From NCBI RefSeq assembly GCF_001693435.1, contig NZ_CM004509.1:1860001-1924000 (forward strand): a stretch of 64,000 nucleotides of DNA, in the 5' to 3' direction. A program made the translations under genes and the position numbers. This document shows positions 53,336 to 61,660 of the stretch, piece by piece (within the stretch, counting starts at the first letter, position 1; the number at the start of each line of letters is the position of its first letter). The notes under the pieces are model-generated. The model did not search any database, was not told the DNA's origin, and worked only from the letters and a program-made list of their open reading frames with translations. The DNA comes from Gilliamella sp. wkB7 (GTDB lineage: Bacteria; Pseudomonadota; Gammaproteobacteria; Enterobacterales; Orbaceae).

Positions 53336-54745
53336 ATGAGTAAACCAAATTTAGAAATGATTAATAGCCGCCCTGATGATGCAACATTATTGGCGGATGA
53401 AGCAAAATATTGTTCTTTCGGTGACACAGTTCATTATGTTGAACCACCAAAAATTTTTGACGGTTGTGAAGGTAGTTATATGTATGACAAAGAGGGTAAA
53501 GCCTTCCTTGACTTACAAATGTGGTATTCTGCATGTAATTTTGGTTATGCCAATGAGCGTTTAAATAATGCCCTTAAAAAACAAATTGATACCTTACCTC
53601 AATGTGCAAGCCAATACTTACATCCAACTAAAATTGAACTCGCTAAAACGATTGCTCAAGGTATGGAAAAACGCTTTGGTTATGAAGGTCGGGTTCATTT
53701 TAATGTTGGTGGTTCACAATGTATTGAAGACTCATTAAAATTGGTGCGTAATGCTTCAGGTGGTAAATCATTAATGTTTGCTTTCCAAGGTGGATATCAT
53801 GGTCGTACATTGGGCGCATCTTCAATCACATCAAGCTACCGTTACCGTCGTCGTTATGGTCATTTTGGTGATCGTGCGATGTTTGTACCATTTCCATATC
53901 CTTTCCGTCGTCCAAAAGGAATGACCGCAGAAGAATATGGTGAACATTTAGTTGCTGAATTTGCACGCTTATTCGAAACCGAATACCACGGTGTTTGGGA
54001 TCCAAAAGTTGGGCAAGCTGAATATGCAGCATTTTATGCTGAACCTTTACAAGCAACGGGTGGTTATATTGTTCCTCCACGTAATTACTTTAAAGGTCTT
54101 AAAAAAGTTTTAGATCAATATGGTATTTTATTAGTGGTTGATGAGATCCAAATGGGCTTCTATCGTACGGGTAAACTATGGTCAATAGAGCATTTTGACG
54201 TTAAACCTGATGTAGTAGTATTTGCAAAAGCATTAACCAATGGTCTTAATCCGTTAGGTGGAATATGGGCACGTGAAGAATTAATTAATCCTCAAGTCTT
54301 CCCTGTGGGCTCAACTCACTCTACTTTTGCTTCAAATCCTCTTGGTACAGCTGTTGGTCTTGAAGTGTTAAAAATGACCTCTGAAACAGATTATGAAAAG
54401 ATGGTTATGGACAGTGGTGCTTATTTCCTTGAAGGTTTAAAAACTTTAGAGAAAAAACACAAAGAAATTGGTGAAGTGGATGGTTTAGGTTTAGCGCTTC
54501 GAGCAGAAATTTGTACTGAAGATGGCTTTACACCAAATAAAGCATTAGTTGATAAGATGGTTGATATCGGTATGTCAGGTGATCTTGATTGGAAAGGAAC
54601 CAAAATGGGTCTAGTGCTTGATATTGGTGGTTACTACAAAAATGTTATTACTTTTGCTCCATCATTACATATTTCTCGTCAAGAAATCGATCAAGGTATT
54701 GAATTACTCGATCAATTAATCACACGAGCAAAGAAAGAACTTTAG
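53336..54745 (+). CDS. Class III aminotransferase (PLP), substrate unknown
   Basis: A 469-residue aminotransferase. ATG at 53336 is preferred over an upstream in-frame start at 53291 because GAGAGAAG precedes it. Motifs: FNVGGSQCIEDSLKLVRNAS (about 124-143), VVDEIQMGFYRTGKLW (about 268-283) with the PLP-contacting aspartate, and the Schiff-base lysine in VVVFAKALTNGLNPLGG (about 300). The opening region is longer than in GabT/ArgD. It does not clearly match ArgD, GabT or BioA, so I leave the substrate open. Its last 105 bases plus terminator are duplicated just downstream (54803-54964). It may belong with the acyltransferase and arginase-like genes that follow. Confidence 0.85.
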   Translation: MSKPNLEMINSRPDDATLLADEAKYCSFGDTVHYVEPPKIFDGCEGSYMYDKEGKAFLDLQMWYSACNFGYANERLNNALKKQIDTLPQCASQYLHPTKIELAKTIAQGMEKRFGYEGRVHFNVGGSQCIEDSLKLVRNASGGKSLMFAFQGGYHGRTLGASSITSSYRYRRRYGHFGDRAMFVPFPYPFRRPKGMTAEEYGEHLVAEFARLFETEYHGVWDPKVGQAEYAAFYAEPLQATGGYIVPPRNYFKGLKKVLDQYGILLVVDEIQMGFYRTGKLWSIEHFDVKPDVVVFAKALTNGLNPLGGIWAREELINPQVFPVGSTHSTFASNPLGTAVGLEVLKMTSETDYEKMVMDSGAYFLEGLKTLEKKHKEIGEVDGLGLALRAEICTEDGFTPNKALVDKMVDIGMSGDLDWKGTKMGLVLDIGGYYKNVITFAPSLHISRQEIDQGIELLDQLITRAKKEL

Positions 54746-54763
54746 TCGTTTAGCCCCATACTT

Positions 54764-54797
54764 CCTACCAACTTTTGTTGGTAGGTTGCGTTTTATA
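54764..54797 (+). terminator. Terminator of the aminotransferase gene
   Basis: CCTACCAAC (54764-54772) pairs with GTTGGTAGG (54777-54785) across a TTTT loop, followed by TTGCGTTTTAT. It is 18 bases after the stop. The T-run is interrupted. Confidence 0.7.
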
Positions 54798-54925
54798 ACC
54801 AAAATGTTATTACTTTTGCTCAATCATTATATATTCTCGTCAAGAAATCGAGCAAGCTATCGAATTACTCGGGCCATTAATCACACGAGCAAAGAAAAAT
54901 TTTTTAATAGTTTAATTCTAATCTT

Positions 54926-54958
54926 CCTGCCAACTTTTGTTGGCAGGTTGCGTTTTAT
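54926..54958 (+). terminator. Second, duplicated terminator hairpin
   Basis: CCTGCCAAC (54926-54934) pairs with GTTGGCAGG (54939-54947). Compared with the first copy, an A-T pair has become a G-C pair by changes on both sides, so pairing is kept. Confidence 0.65.
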
Positions 54959-54979
54959 AGCCAATCATTTGTTAAATTT

Positions 54980-56029
54980 ATGAAATACATCAATCAATTA
55001 GAAAATAATGAATTAATAGACAATTTTTTAAGTTATCCACCACAGGATTTTTCAGTTTGGTTAAGTGATCATGGTGTGCCTATTTTTTCTGGCAAGTTTG
55101 ATTTACTTACAACTGCGGATAAGGATTTTAAATATAAAATCCAAAAACTTCCTTTTTATAAAAAATGGCAACGCTGTTTACAGCCAAAAACCTGTTTTGT
55201 TGGGACGACTGTTTCGGAATATGCATTATTAACAGATAAGATCGATGCTAATCAATTAGCTAAACATCTTAAAAAAGCTTATGCCAAACAATATTCTTTT
55301 ATGGTTGTTAAAGATCTTCCTTTAGCATCTCCGTTATTAAGTGAACAAGATAATCACTATTCAAGGCAGCTTATAGCAGCGTTAAAAGAACAAGGTTATA
55401 TTGAAATGGAAGGACAAGCATTAGCTTGGGTACCTATTGATTTTATCGATATGAACGAATTTTTTTCACGCTTTTCATATAGTCGCCGAAAAAATTTTAG
55501 AAGGAAATTAAAATCACGCGAAAAATTAGACATTAATCTGTTACATAGTGGGGATGAATGTTTTTTTAATCAAACTGTTCAAGACGAATATTATCAACTC
55601 TATCTTAATGTTTATCAGCAAAGTGAAGTACATTTTGATTTATTAACTAAATCTTTTTTTATCCAATTGTTGCAAAGCAAAGAAGCTAAAGCCTATATTT
55701 TCACTTACCATAGTAATGGTGAATTTATTGGTTATAATATCTGTTTTAAAGTAAATAATATGCTGGTTGATAAATACATTGGCATGGTTTATCCACAAGC
55801 ACGCGAACTAAATCTTTACTTTGTAAGCTGGTTTGTCAATCTTGAATATGCTTTGCAACAAGGATTTAATTATTATATTGCAGGTTGGACGGATCCTGAA
55901 GTAAAAGCATCATTGGGTGCCAAATTCACTTTTACTAAACATTTGGTACATATTCGTAATCCATTATTACGTGTAATAATACGTAAATTTATCGGTTACT
56001 TTGAAAGCGATAAGGAGAAAGTAGCATGA
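54980..56029 (+). CDS. FemAB/GNAT-like acyltransferase, function unknown
   Basis: A 349-residue cytoplasmic protein that looks like the GNAT-fold group related to FemAB (Acetyltransf_6 type). The region YSRRKNFRRKLKSREKLDI (about 170-188) followed by EFIGYNICFKVNNMLVDKYI (about 254-273) and LYFVSWFVNLEYALQQGF shows the usual pattern of these enzymes. It would transfer an acyl or aminoacyl group to an amine. It starts right after the duplicated terminators and overlaps the arginase-like gene by 4 bases (ATGA), so the two are coupled. Confidence 0.72.
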   Translation: MKYINQLENNELIDNFLSYPPQDFSVWLSDHGVPIFSGKFDLLTTADKDFKYKIQKLPFYKKWQRCLQPKTCFVGTTVSEYALLTDKIDANQLAKHLKKAYAKQYSFMVVKDLPLASPLLSEQDNHYSRQLIAALKEQGYIEMEGQALAWVPIDFIDMNEFFSRFSYSRRKNFRRKLKSREKLDINLLHSGDECFFNQTVQDEYYQLYLNVYQQSEVHFDLLTKSFFIQLLQSKEAKAYIFTYHSNGEFIGYNICFKVNNMLVDKYIGMVYPQARELNLYFVSWFVNLEYALQQGFNYYIAGWTDPEVKASLGAKFTFTKHLVHIRNPLLRVIIRKFIGYFESDKEKVA

Positions 56030-56898
56030 CCTGTCCTATTATACTCAATTTCGATAAAAGTGTAGGTAAAATAAATAATGCTAGAATAATCGATGTAACT
56101 GAGTGGCAGGATGCCATTCGCTTTGGCTGTACTGAGAAAAAATTCTTCCAATTTGAACATGTGTTACAACAATCTCTACCTGATAAATATGGAACGGTAT
56201 TGATGGGAAGTGGTGACTTTCATCATGTTTCATTATTATTGATTGAACGTTTAGCTAAAGAATATTCGTCTAGCAATCCTATTCAAGTTGTCGTTTTTGA
56301 TAATCATCCAGATAATATGCGTTATTTATTTGGTATACATTGTGGTTCTTGGATTAGTTATGTGGCAAGTTTACCTTTTGTTAGCCATGTACATGTATTA
56401 GGTATTTCATCTCACGATATTAGTCTTTCTCATTTTTGGGAAAATAGATGGTTGCCGTTATTCCATAAAAAATTGACTTATTGGAGTTTAGATGTCAATG
56501 TTGCTTGGGCAAAAAAAATTGGCTTAAGTCATGCTTTTCGCCATTTTGCAACTCCAGATGATCTCATTGCTAGCTTCCTTTCAGAACAATATCATAGTGC
56601 ACAACCTGTTTATTTATCAATTGATAAAGATGTATTAAGTGAGGAAGTTGTACATACCAATTGGGATCAAGGTAGACTACAAACATATCATATCCTTGAT
56701 ACTATCACATCAATCAAACCACGGCTTATTGGAAGTGATATTACAGGCGAACTTTCTATATGGAGATCGTCAAATTGGTTTAAACGTTTTCTTAGTTCAC
56801 TAGATAAACAACCGGCAATATCATCTGATGATCTTTCCAATTGGCAACGTGAGCAACATCAGCTTAATTTGACGTTATTAAAAGCTCTTTCAGGATAA
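56026..56898 (+). CDS. Arginase/agmatinase-family protein
   Basis: A 290-residue protein with the ureohydrolase metal-site motifs: GSGDFHHVS (about 61-69), FDNHPDN (about 91-97, the DxHxD motif) and LSIDKDVL (about 196-203, the SxDxD motif), and SDITGE near residue 244. It is distant from SpeB and RocF, and the usual GGDHS is changed to GSGDFHH. A manganese hydrolase of a guanidino or formimino compound is the natural guess; the substrate is unknown. It is translationally coupled to the acyltransferase, suggesting one pathway. Confidence 0.8.
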   Translation: MTCPIILNFDKSVGKINNARIIDVTEWQDAIRFGCTEKKFFQFEHVLQQSLPDKYGTVLMGSGDFHHVSLLLIERLAKEYSSSNPIQVVVFDNHPDNMRYLFGIHCGSWISYVASLPFVSHVHVLGISSHDISLSHFWENRWLPLFHKKLTYWSLDVNVAWAKKIGLSHAFRHFATPDDLIASFLSEQYHSAQPVYLSIDKDVLSEEVVHTNWDQGRLQTYHILDTITSIKPRLIGSDITGELSIWRSSNWFKRFLSSLDKQPAISSDDLSNWQREQHQLNLTLLKALSG

Positions 56899-56902
56899 GC
56901 TA

Positions 56903-56977
56903 TTGTAAAAAAGTTTCAGGAAATGTAGGTGTCCGAGTAAAAACTCAGACCCACTTTTCCAATGATTTAAACAAAAT
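56903..56977. other. Short convergent intergenic region with a repeat and an imperfect hairpin
   Basis: An 18-base sequence (56903-56920) is identical to 25423-25440 after gss. At about 56931-56950 GTCCGAGT/ACTCAGAC can pair with one mismatch and may be a weak terminator for the arginase-like gene. Confidence 0.45.
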
Positions 56978-57379
56978 CTAAGAATCATGATTAGAAGAAG
57001 TCTGTTTAGATAATTTGCTTTCCGCTAATGCTAAAAACAAAATACCTGAAACAATTAAAATTGTACCAATCAATTTAAATAACGTAATAGGTTCATGAAA
57101 TAACCAGATTGATGCAACCATTACTGTCACTACTTCAAAGTGAGATGCAGCAAATGCTGGACCGACTGGTGCCTTTTTTAATAGCGTCATCCAAGTAAAA
57201 AAAGTAAAAATATATCCTGCAATTGAGATATAAATCCAATGGTTAGTAAAAACACGTACTAACCAATCAATACTCATTTCTAGCGGTTGTGCATGGATTG
57301 CTGTTAATTTAAAGCTGCATTGTGCAATAGTATCAAAAAAAAGTAATACTGAAAAACCAATAATATAGAATCTTGCCAT
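56978..57379 (-). CDS. Half-size DMT/EamA-type membrane protein
   Basis: A 133-residue protein with four predicted membrane helices, corresponding to half of an EamA transporter, with KKAPVGPAFAASHFEVVTVM and IGTILIVSGILFLALAES typical of the fold. It is one base from the similar 118-residue gene upstream; the pair probably forms a heterodimer, as in paired SMR proteins. The likely job is export of a small metabolite. The substrate is unknown. Confidence 0.75.
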   Translation of the reverse strand: MARFYIIGFSVLLFFDTIAQCSFKLTAIHAQPLEMSIDWLVRVFTNHWIYISIAGYIFTFFTWMTLLKKAPVGPAFAASHFEVVTVMVASIWLFHEPITLFKLIGTILIVSGILFLALAESKLSKQTSSNHDS

Positions 57380-57380
57380 A

Positions 57381-57737
57381 TTAAGATATTCCTACAGAAA
57401 TTACGCCAGCTGTAATTAATAGCATGCCAATTAAACGATAAAAGGTAAGCTGCTCTTTGAAAATAATGCGTCCAACAAGCATAATAGTAATAATATTAAA
57501 TGAGGCTAGCAATATACCCTGTGAAAGGGGAACTAAGGTTAAAAATGCTAACCATAATAAAAACTCGACAACATAAGATATAATGCCAATCCAAATCCAA
57601 TGATTTTTTGCCAAATCCAACCAATAATACCAACCGTCACGATTACTTGGTGAGATGGCCGCAAATTTAAAAGCGATTTGTCCTAAAGTATCAAAACAGA
57701 TGTTACTAACCCAAAGTATGATTACTAACGGTGACAT
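57381..57737 (-). CDS. Half-size DMT/EamA-type membrane protein, partner
   Basis: A 118-residue four-helix protein similar in plan to its neighbour: FDTLGQIAFKFAAISP near the start, and LVPLSQGILLASFNIITIML and GMLLITAGVISVGIS at the end. The gene overlaps the hydrolase stop by one base (TAATG) and ends one base before the next half-transporter gene, so the four minus-strand genes of this group are one transcription unit. Confidence 0.75.
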   Translation of the reverse strand: MSPLVIILWVSNICFDTLGQIAFKFAAISPSNRDGWYYWLDLAKNHWIWIGIISYVVEFLLWLAFLTLVPLSQGILLASFNIITIMLVGRIIFKEQLTFYRLIGMLLITAGVISVGIS

Positions 57738-58570
57738 TATACCTTTATCCCTTCTGCTATATTATTGAAGTATGTAATGCATTCTTTAATTACTTCTCGT
57801 CGTTGCCTATCAACTGTTATCAAATGATAACTATCATTTAAGATCACTAGTTTTTTAGGACCAGAAACGTGTTTTTCAACTAGTTTGGCATTAGTTTCAA
57901 TATTGGCAACATCATCATTACCTGAATGCATAATTAAACACGGTGAAACAATTTTAGGCAGTTGCGCTTTCACATTCTTGGCAAGTAGTTGCATTTCGGC
58001 TAGTGCTGGGAATGGGTTTCCGGCAAGTCCTGCTGAAGCGGCATCTCCACTTAACATTTTTTGAGATATGACGGCTCGAATTCGTTTATCCTTAATTCCG
58101 TAGGGTGGTTTTTCAATAAAAGAAACTTTTTGGAAAATTCCTATTTTTTTATAAAAGACTAAAAAACAGAAGGTTTTTTTTGCCCACAGAGGTATACTCC
58201 AGCCATCATAACAAAAAGTTGGTGCTAAAACGCCAACACCCTTAATCTGTTCTGGTCTGTCAGAAGCTAGTTTAAGTGCTAATAGTGCGCCCATTGATAA
58301 TCCAGCAACAAAAACATTATCCACGTGTTGAGCTAAGTAATCAGCACCGTCTTGTACGCTTTGGTACCAATCTTGCCAAGATGTTTTACAAAGATCTGCT
58401 TCGGTACCACAATGACCAGCTAGTTGAATCGCATAAACTGTAAATCCAGCTTTATGTAAACCATTAGCTAAGATTCGCATTTCATTAGGTGTACCAGTTA
58501 AACCATGAATTAGTAGTACACCATTTTTATTACCAGGTAAAAAATAAGATAAATCTTGCATATTACTCAT
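57737..58570 (-). CDS. Alpha/beta hydrolase (carboxylesterase/monoacylglycerol lipase type)
   Basis: A 277-residue hydrolase. The oxyanion segment is VLLIHGLTGTPNEM (about 18-31), the nucleophile is in FVAGLSMGALLAL (about residue 95), the acid is in MHSGNDDVANIE, and the histidine in DSYHLITVD. The arrangement resembles Bacillus Est30-type carboxylesterases. It has no signal peptide. It lies 2 bases downstream of the HAD phosphatase gene. In this context it may deacylate or thioester-cleave a pathway intermediate. Confidence 0.82.
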   Translation of the reverse strand: MSNMQDLSYFLPGNKNGVLLIHGLTGTPNEMRILANGLHKAGFTVYAIQLAGHCGTEADLCKTSWQDWYQSVQDGADYLAQHVDNVFVAGLSMGALLALKLASDRPEQIKGVGVLAPTFCYDGWSIPLWAKKTFCFLVFYKKIGIFQKVSFIEKPPYGIKDKRIRAVISQKMLSGDAASAGLAGNPFPALAEMQLLAKNVKAQLPKIVSPCLIMHSGNDDVANIETNAKLVEKHVSGPKKLVILNDSYHLITVDRQRREVIKECITYFNNIAEGIKV

Positions 58571-58572
58571 TA

Positions 58573-59313
58573 TTATTCCTTTATTATTCTATTGTCATAA
58601 TGGGAATTAAAAGAATGTTGTGCTTGCTCTAACGCTTTGGTTACATCAGTAAAACTATTGATAGCACAGTGCGCAATCTTATTTTTTTTACAGTAGTTAA
58701 CAAGCTTGTCTTTGGCAAAAACAAAATCAACATGATGTGATACACAGTAGTCTGAGGTTCCATCTCCTACATAAAGTATTTTTGGAAAAAATTGCTGTTG
58801 TTTAACATGATTGCATTTGCAGTTACCACTTTGTTTAATACAATCCTTATTGGCATAAGGAAATTCAAGTCGCCAACTACGAGCATTATCATGAAGCAAC
58901 CTATTGGCAAAAATGGGTAAATGCTCAATACCATGATGCTTTAATATAAACTGAATTGAGTAATCTAACCCATCACTGACTACATGAACAGGAATATTAT
59001 TTTGTACAGTATAATCAAGAAACGATTTAAACATTGGATCAATTTCAATTTTGGAGAGAACTTGATTGACTTCCTCTAAACTCGCATCCATTAAAGCAAT
59101 TTGTTTACTCATGCATTCTTGAGAACCAATTTTACCATTAACCCACAATTCTTCAAGCTCATCACAACCATCTTGACCGAAATAACTCAGTAAAGTATCG
59201 GTTACATCTTTAACGCTGATAGTTCCATCAAAATCACATAAAACAATAGGGGTCTGATGCTGAGTATAAGATGGATAAAAAAGACTGTCAGCAATTGGTG
59301 AAAAAGTATTCAT
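58573..59313 (-). CDS. HAD-IB phosphatase (MtnX/SerB-like)
   Basis: A 246-residue HAD hydrolase. Motif I is VLCDFDGTISVKDVTDTLL (about 25-43) with the nucleophilic aspartate, motif II is PVHVVSDGLDY, and motif IV is LYVGDGTSDYC. The cap and length fit the HAD-IB group that includes phosphoserine phosphatase and MtnX. Other methionine-salvage genes are absent from the window, so MtnX itself is unlikely; a phosphorylated small molecule of the local pathway is a plausible substrate. It is the first gene of the minus-strand unit. Confidence 0.8.
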   Translation of the reverse strand: MNTFSPIADSLFYPSYTQHQTPIVLCDFDGTISVKDVTDTLLSYFGQDGCDELEELWVNGKIGSQECMSKQIALMDASLEEVNQVLSKIEIDPMFKSFLDYTVQNNIPVHVVSDGLDYSIQFILKHHGIEHLPIFANRLLHDNARSWRLEFPYANKDCIKQSGNCKCNHVKQQQFFPKILYVGDGTSDYCVSHHVDFVFAKDKLVNYCKKNKIAHCAINSFTDVTKALEQAQHSFNSHYDNRIIKE

Positions 59314-59394
59314 TTTAAAATAAAAATAGTCTTATCATAGATAGTGGCGCAGATTCTCTCATAAAGTAGTTTTAAATTTTGTAGACTCTTTGTA

Positions 59395-59430
59395 TATATT
59401 TTGTAACGATGGCGAAATTATCTGTATAAT
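59395..59430 (+). promoter_or_regulatory. Possible rstAB promoter with RstA-box-like sequence
   Basis: TTGTAA (59401-59406) and TATAAT (59425-59430) are 18 bases apart. TATATTTTGTAACG (59395-59408) resembles the RstA-binding consensus TACATNTNGTTACA with three mismatches, which would allow autoregulation. The promoter is more secure than the operator. Confidence 0.4.
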
Positions 59431-59471
59431 AAAATTTCACTAGGTATAAGCTATAATAATGAGAACATATA

Positions 59472-60200
59472 ATGAGTGAACATATATTAATCATTGAAGA
59501 TGACTCAAGATTAGCCAATCTCATACAAGTATATCTTGTTCGACAAGGGTATATCGTTGATTGGCATGATACTGGGGAAGGGGCAGAGGAAAAAATTCAT
59601 CAACTCAATCCAGATCTGGTTATATTAGATGTCATGTTGCCACAAAAATCAGGTTTTGATATTTGTCGTGATATACGTGGGTGGTTCACCAACTATATTT
59701 TGATCATGACAGCCAGTGAAGATAACATTGATGAAATTGTAGGACTTGAACTTGGTGCTGATGATTATTTGGCAAAACCAGTTGAACCAAGGTTGTTGCT
59801 TGCTCGAATACGCGCCTTGTTACGCCGAAAACAGATAGAAAATGAAAAAGATAGTGTCAAAGATTTGATTGTACCTTTAAATAATAAAACCCTTATTTTT
59901 GATAATTTAGTGATAGATGGTGAAAATAGGAAAGTTGTATTAAAAGAACAAGAGATAGATTTAACTACAGCTGAATTTGATCTTTTATGGTTGTTGGCCA
60001 ATAATGCCGGAAACATACTATCTAGAGATGATATTTTTTCACAAGTTCGTGGTATTGATTTTGATGGTAGCGATCGTTCAATTGATTCCCGTATATCGAG
60101 ACTTCGCCGTAAATTGCTTGATGATCCTGATAATCCATCACGAATTAAAACAGTTCGAGGGAAAGGTTATTTATTTATGCGTGAGGGCGAAAGTCATTGA
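59472..60200 (+). CDS. rstA: OmpR-family response regulator, RstA-like
   Basis: A 242-residue regulator: receiver domain with E9-D10-D11, phospho-acceptor D53 in LVILDVMLP and lysine in LGADDYLAKPVEP, then a winged-helix domain (about 140-240) with LTTAEFDLLWLLANNAGNI and RSIDSRISRLRRKLLDD. The segment RGIDFDGSDRSID is close to RstA of E. coli. It overlaps the sensor gene. In enterobacteria RstAB is under PhoPQ and affects acid and iron responses; whether this holds here is unknown. Confidence 0.82.
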   Translation: MSEHILIIEDDSRLANLIQVYLVRQGYIVDWHDTGEGAEEKIHQLNPDLVILDVMLPQKSGFDICRDIRGWFTNYILIMTASEDNIDEIVGLELGADDYLAKPVEPRLLLARIRALLRRKQIENEKDSVKDLIVPLNNKTLIFDNLVIDGENRKVVLKEQEIDLTTAEFDLLWLLANNAGNILSRDDIFSQVRGIDFDGSDRSIDSRISRLRRKLLDDPDNPSRIKTVRGKGYLFMREGESH

Positions 60201-61540
60201 GTCAATTATTAGCGAAACCATTATTTTTCAATCGACGAATGGTATTTTATCTGGTTATTTTACTCTTTTTGCAATGTATTATTGCTTATAGTGCTTTATT
60301 GGTTTTTGATTCTTTACCTTCCTCGTTAACCGATATGCCAGATGATCATGTTGTATTTCGTGAGTCACAACGTGGTACTGTAAACTTAATTCGTATAAAA
60401 ATTAACGAAAATAAAAATCGCCCTTTGCAAGAAGTTGTTGACGAGTTACAACCTTATTTTAGCTACCCAATAAAAATTTTACCGATCAATACAACTTTAC
60501 CGCATTCAGTTTTTAAAGAATTAAAAAATCTTGGTTTTTCTTATGATAGTGATAAAGAAGTTATCTACATTGATTTAAATGATGGTAATTTATTACAGTT
60601 AGGTCCTATCATAATGCGCGATATTTTACAGTCTAACACTATGTCATTAACTGTTTTTATAATCATTTGGGCGCTATTTAGTGCAATCATCTTTTTTATT
60701 CTAATTTATTTCGCTTTTAGTGCAGTTTGGAAAGATTTAGTAAACATAAGACAAACTGCAGAGCAGCTTGGACAGGGCAATTTGAAAGCCAGAACTGAAA
60801 ACGTCAAAGGTTGGTTATTTAAACCACTAGCAGATGTACTTAATAATATGGGAACACATATAGAACATTTAGTTAGTACTAATCAAACTATTTCTCATGC
60901 CATGGCGCATGAATTGCGTACTCCGCTTGCCCGTATGCGATTTGCGCTTGGTATGCTTGAAGAATCTAATGATAAACAAGAAAAATTACTTTTACAAAAA
61001 GGGATGAGTGATGATATTAACGAACTAGAAACCTTAATTAATGCCAGCTTAAATTACTTTAAAATGCAACAAAGTAATATTGAGTTAAACTTAACTCAAG
61101 TTTCATTAAAACAATGGGGTGAAAAAGTTTGTCAGTCTTTAGAACTATTTAAACCAAAAGGATTTAAGTTAGTGTGCAATAGTCAAGATGTTTTAGCTAT
61201 AATTGATACAAGTTTAGCAGAAACAATTGTTAAAAATTTACTTCTTAATGCATTTAAATATGCAACGCATAAAGCAGTATTAAATATTAAAAAACGAAAA
61301 AATGGCGTGGTAATTGAAATTGATGATGATGGTCCAGGAATTCCTTTTGAATCGCGTGAAAAGATTTTTATGCCCTTTGCTAGACTTGATACCAGTCGAA
61401 CACTTTCATCTGGTGGTTATGGTCTTGGTTTAGCTTATGTTAAATTAATGGCAGAATTTCATGATGGTAATGCTTTTGTTGTTACCAGTCCTCTGGGAGG
61501 AGCAAGATTTGTGGTTTCATTAAAGTCTATCTATTTTTAA
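60197..61540 (+). CDS. rstB: Sensor histidine kinase, RstB-like
   Basis: A 447-residue kinase. TM1 is about 16-37, a periplasmic domain about 38-145, TM2 about 150-175, then HAMP, HisKA with SHAMAHELRTPLARMR (histidine about residue 237) and HATPase_c with DDDGPGIPFESREKIF and GGYGLGLAYV. TTG at 60197 overlaps the rstA stop (TTGA); an ATG at 60239 also precedes the first helix and could be the true start. It pairs with the preceding response regulator. Confidence 0.82.
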   Translation: MSQLLAKPLFFNRRMVFYLVILLFLQCIIAYSALLVFDSLPSSLTDMPDDHVVFRESQRGTVNLIRIKINENKNRPLQEVVDELQPYFSYPIKILPINTTLPHSVFKELKNLGFSYDSDKEVIYIDLNDGNLLQLGPIIMRDILQSNTMSLTVFIIIWALFSAIIFFILIYFAFSAVWKDLVNIRQTAEQLGQGNLKARTENVKGWLFKPLADVLNNMGTHIEHLVSTNQTISHAMAHELRTPLARMRFALGMLEESNDKQEKLLLQKGMSDDINELETLINASLNYFKMQQSNIELNLTQVSLKQWGEKVCQSLELFKPKGFKLVCNSQDVLAIIDTSLAETIVKNLLLNAFKYATHKAVLNIKKRKNGVVIEIDDDGPGIPFESREKIFMPFARLDTSRTLSSGGYGLGLAYVKLMAEFHDGNAFVVTSPLGGARFVVSLKSIYF

Positions 61541-61660
61541 TTATTTTTTATAATTAATGCGTTATTATTAAAAATAATCATAATTGTGAAGTTCCTGTAA
61601 TATATTTTAGGGAGCTATCATAAGATAATATTTACTTTATTGAGCAGTGGGGTAAATATT

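Larger units (their letters stand above)
54641..54964. repeat. Tandem duplication of the aminotransferase 3' end and terminator (2 x 162 bp)
   Basis: Unit 1 (about 54641-54802) covers the last 105 bases of the aminotransferase gene, the stop and a hairpin terminator. Unit 2 (about 54803-54964) repeats it in the same order. The coding part of unit 2 has about ten differences plus a one-base deletion, so it is a non-coding relic. The two hairpin stems are both perfect although their sequence differs. Confidence 0.92.

Noticed and set aside
54786..54983. 65-codon plus-strand open frame across the duplicated region
   Set aside because: It reads the decayed aminotransferase copy and second terminator in a different frame and has no similarity to the original protein.
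58573..59313. Methionine-salvage phosphatase MtnX
   Set aside because: No other salvage genes are adjacent, and HAD-IB motifs alone do not identify the substrate.
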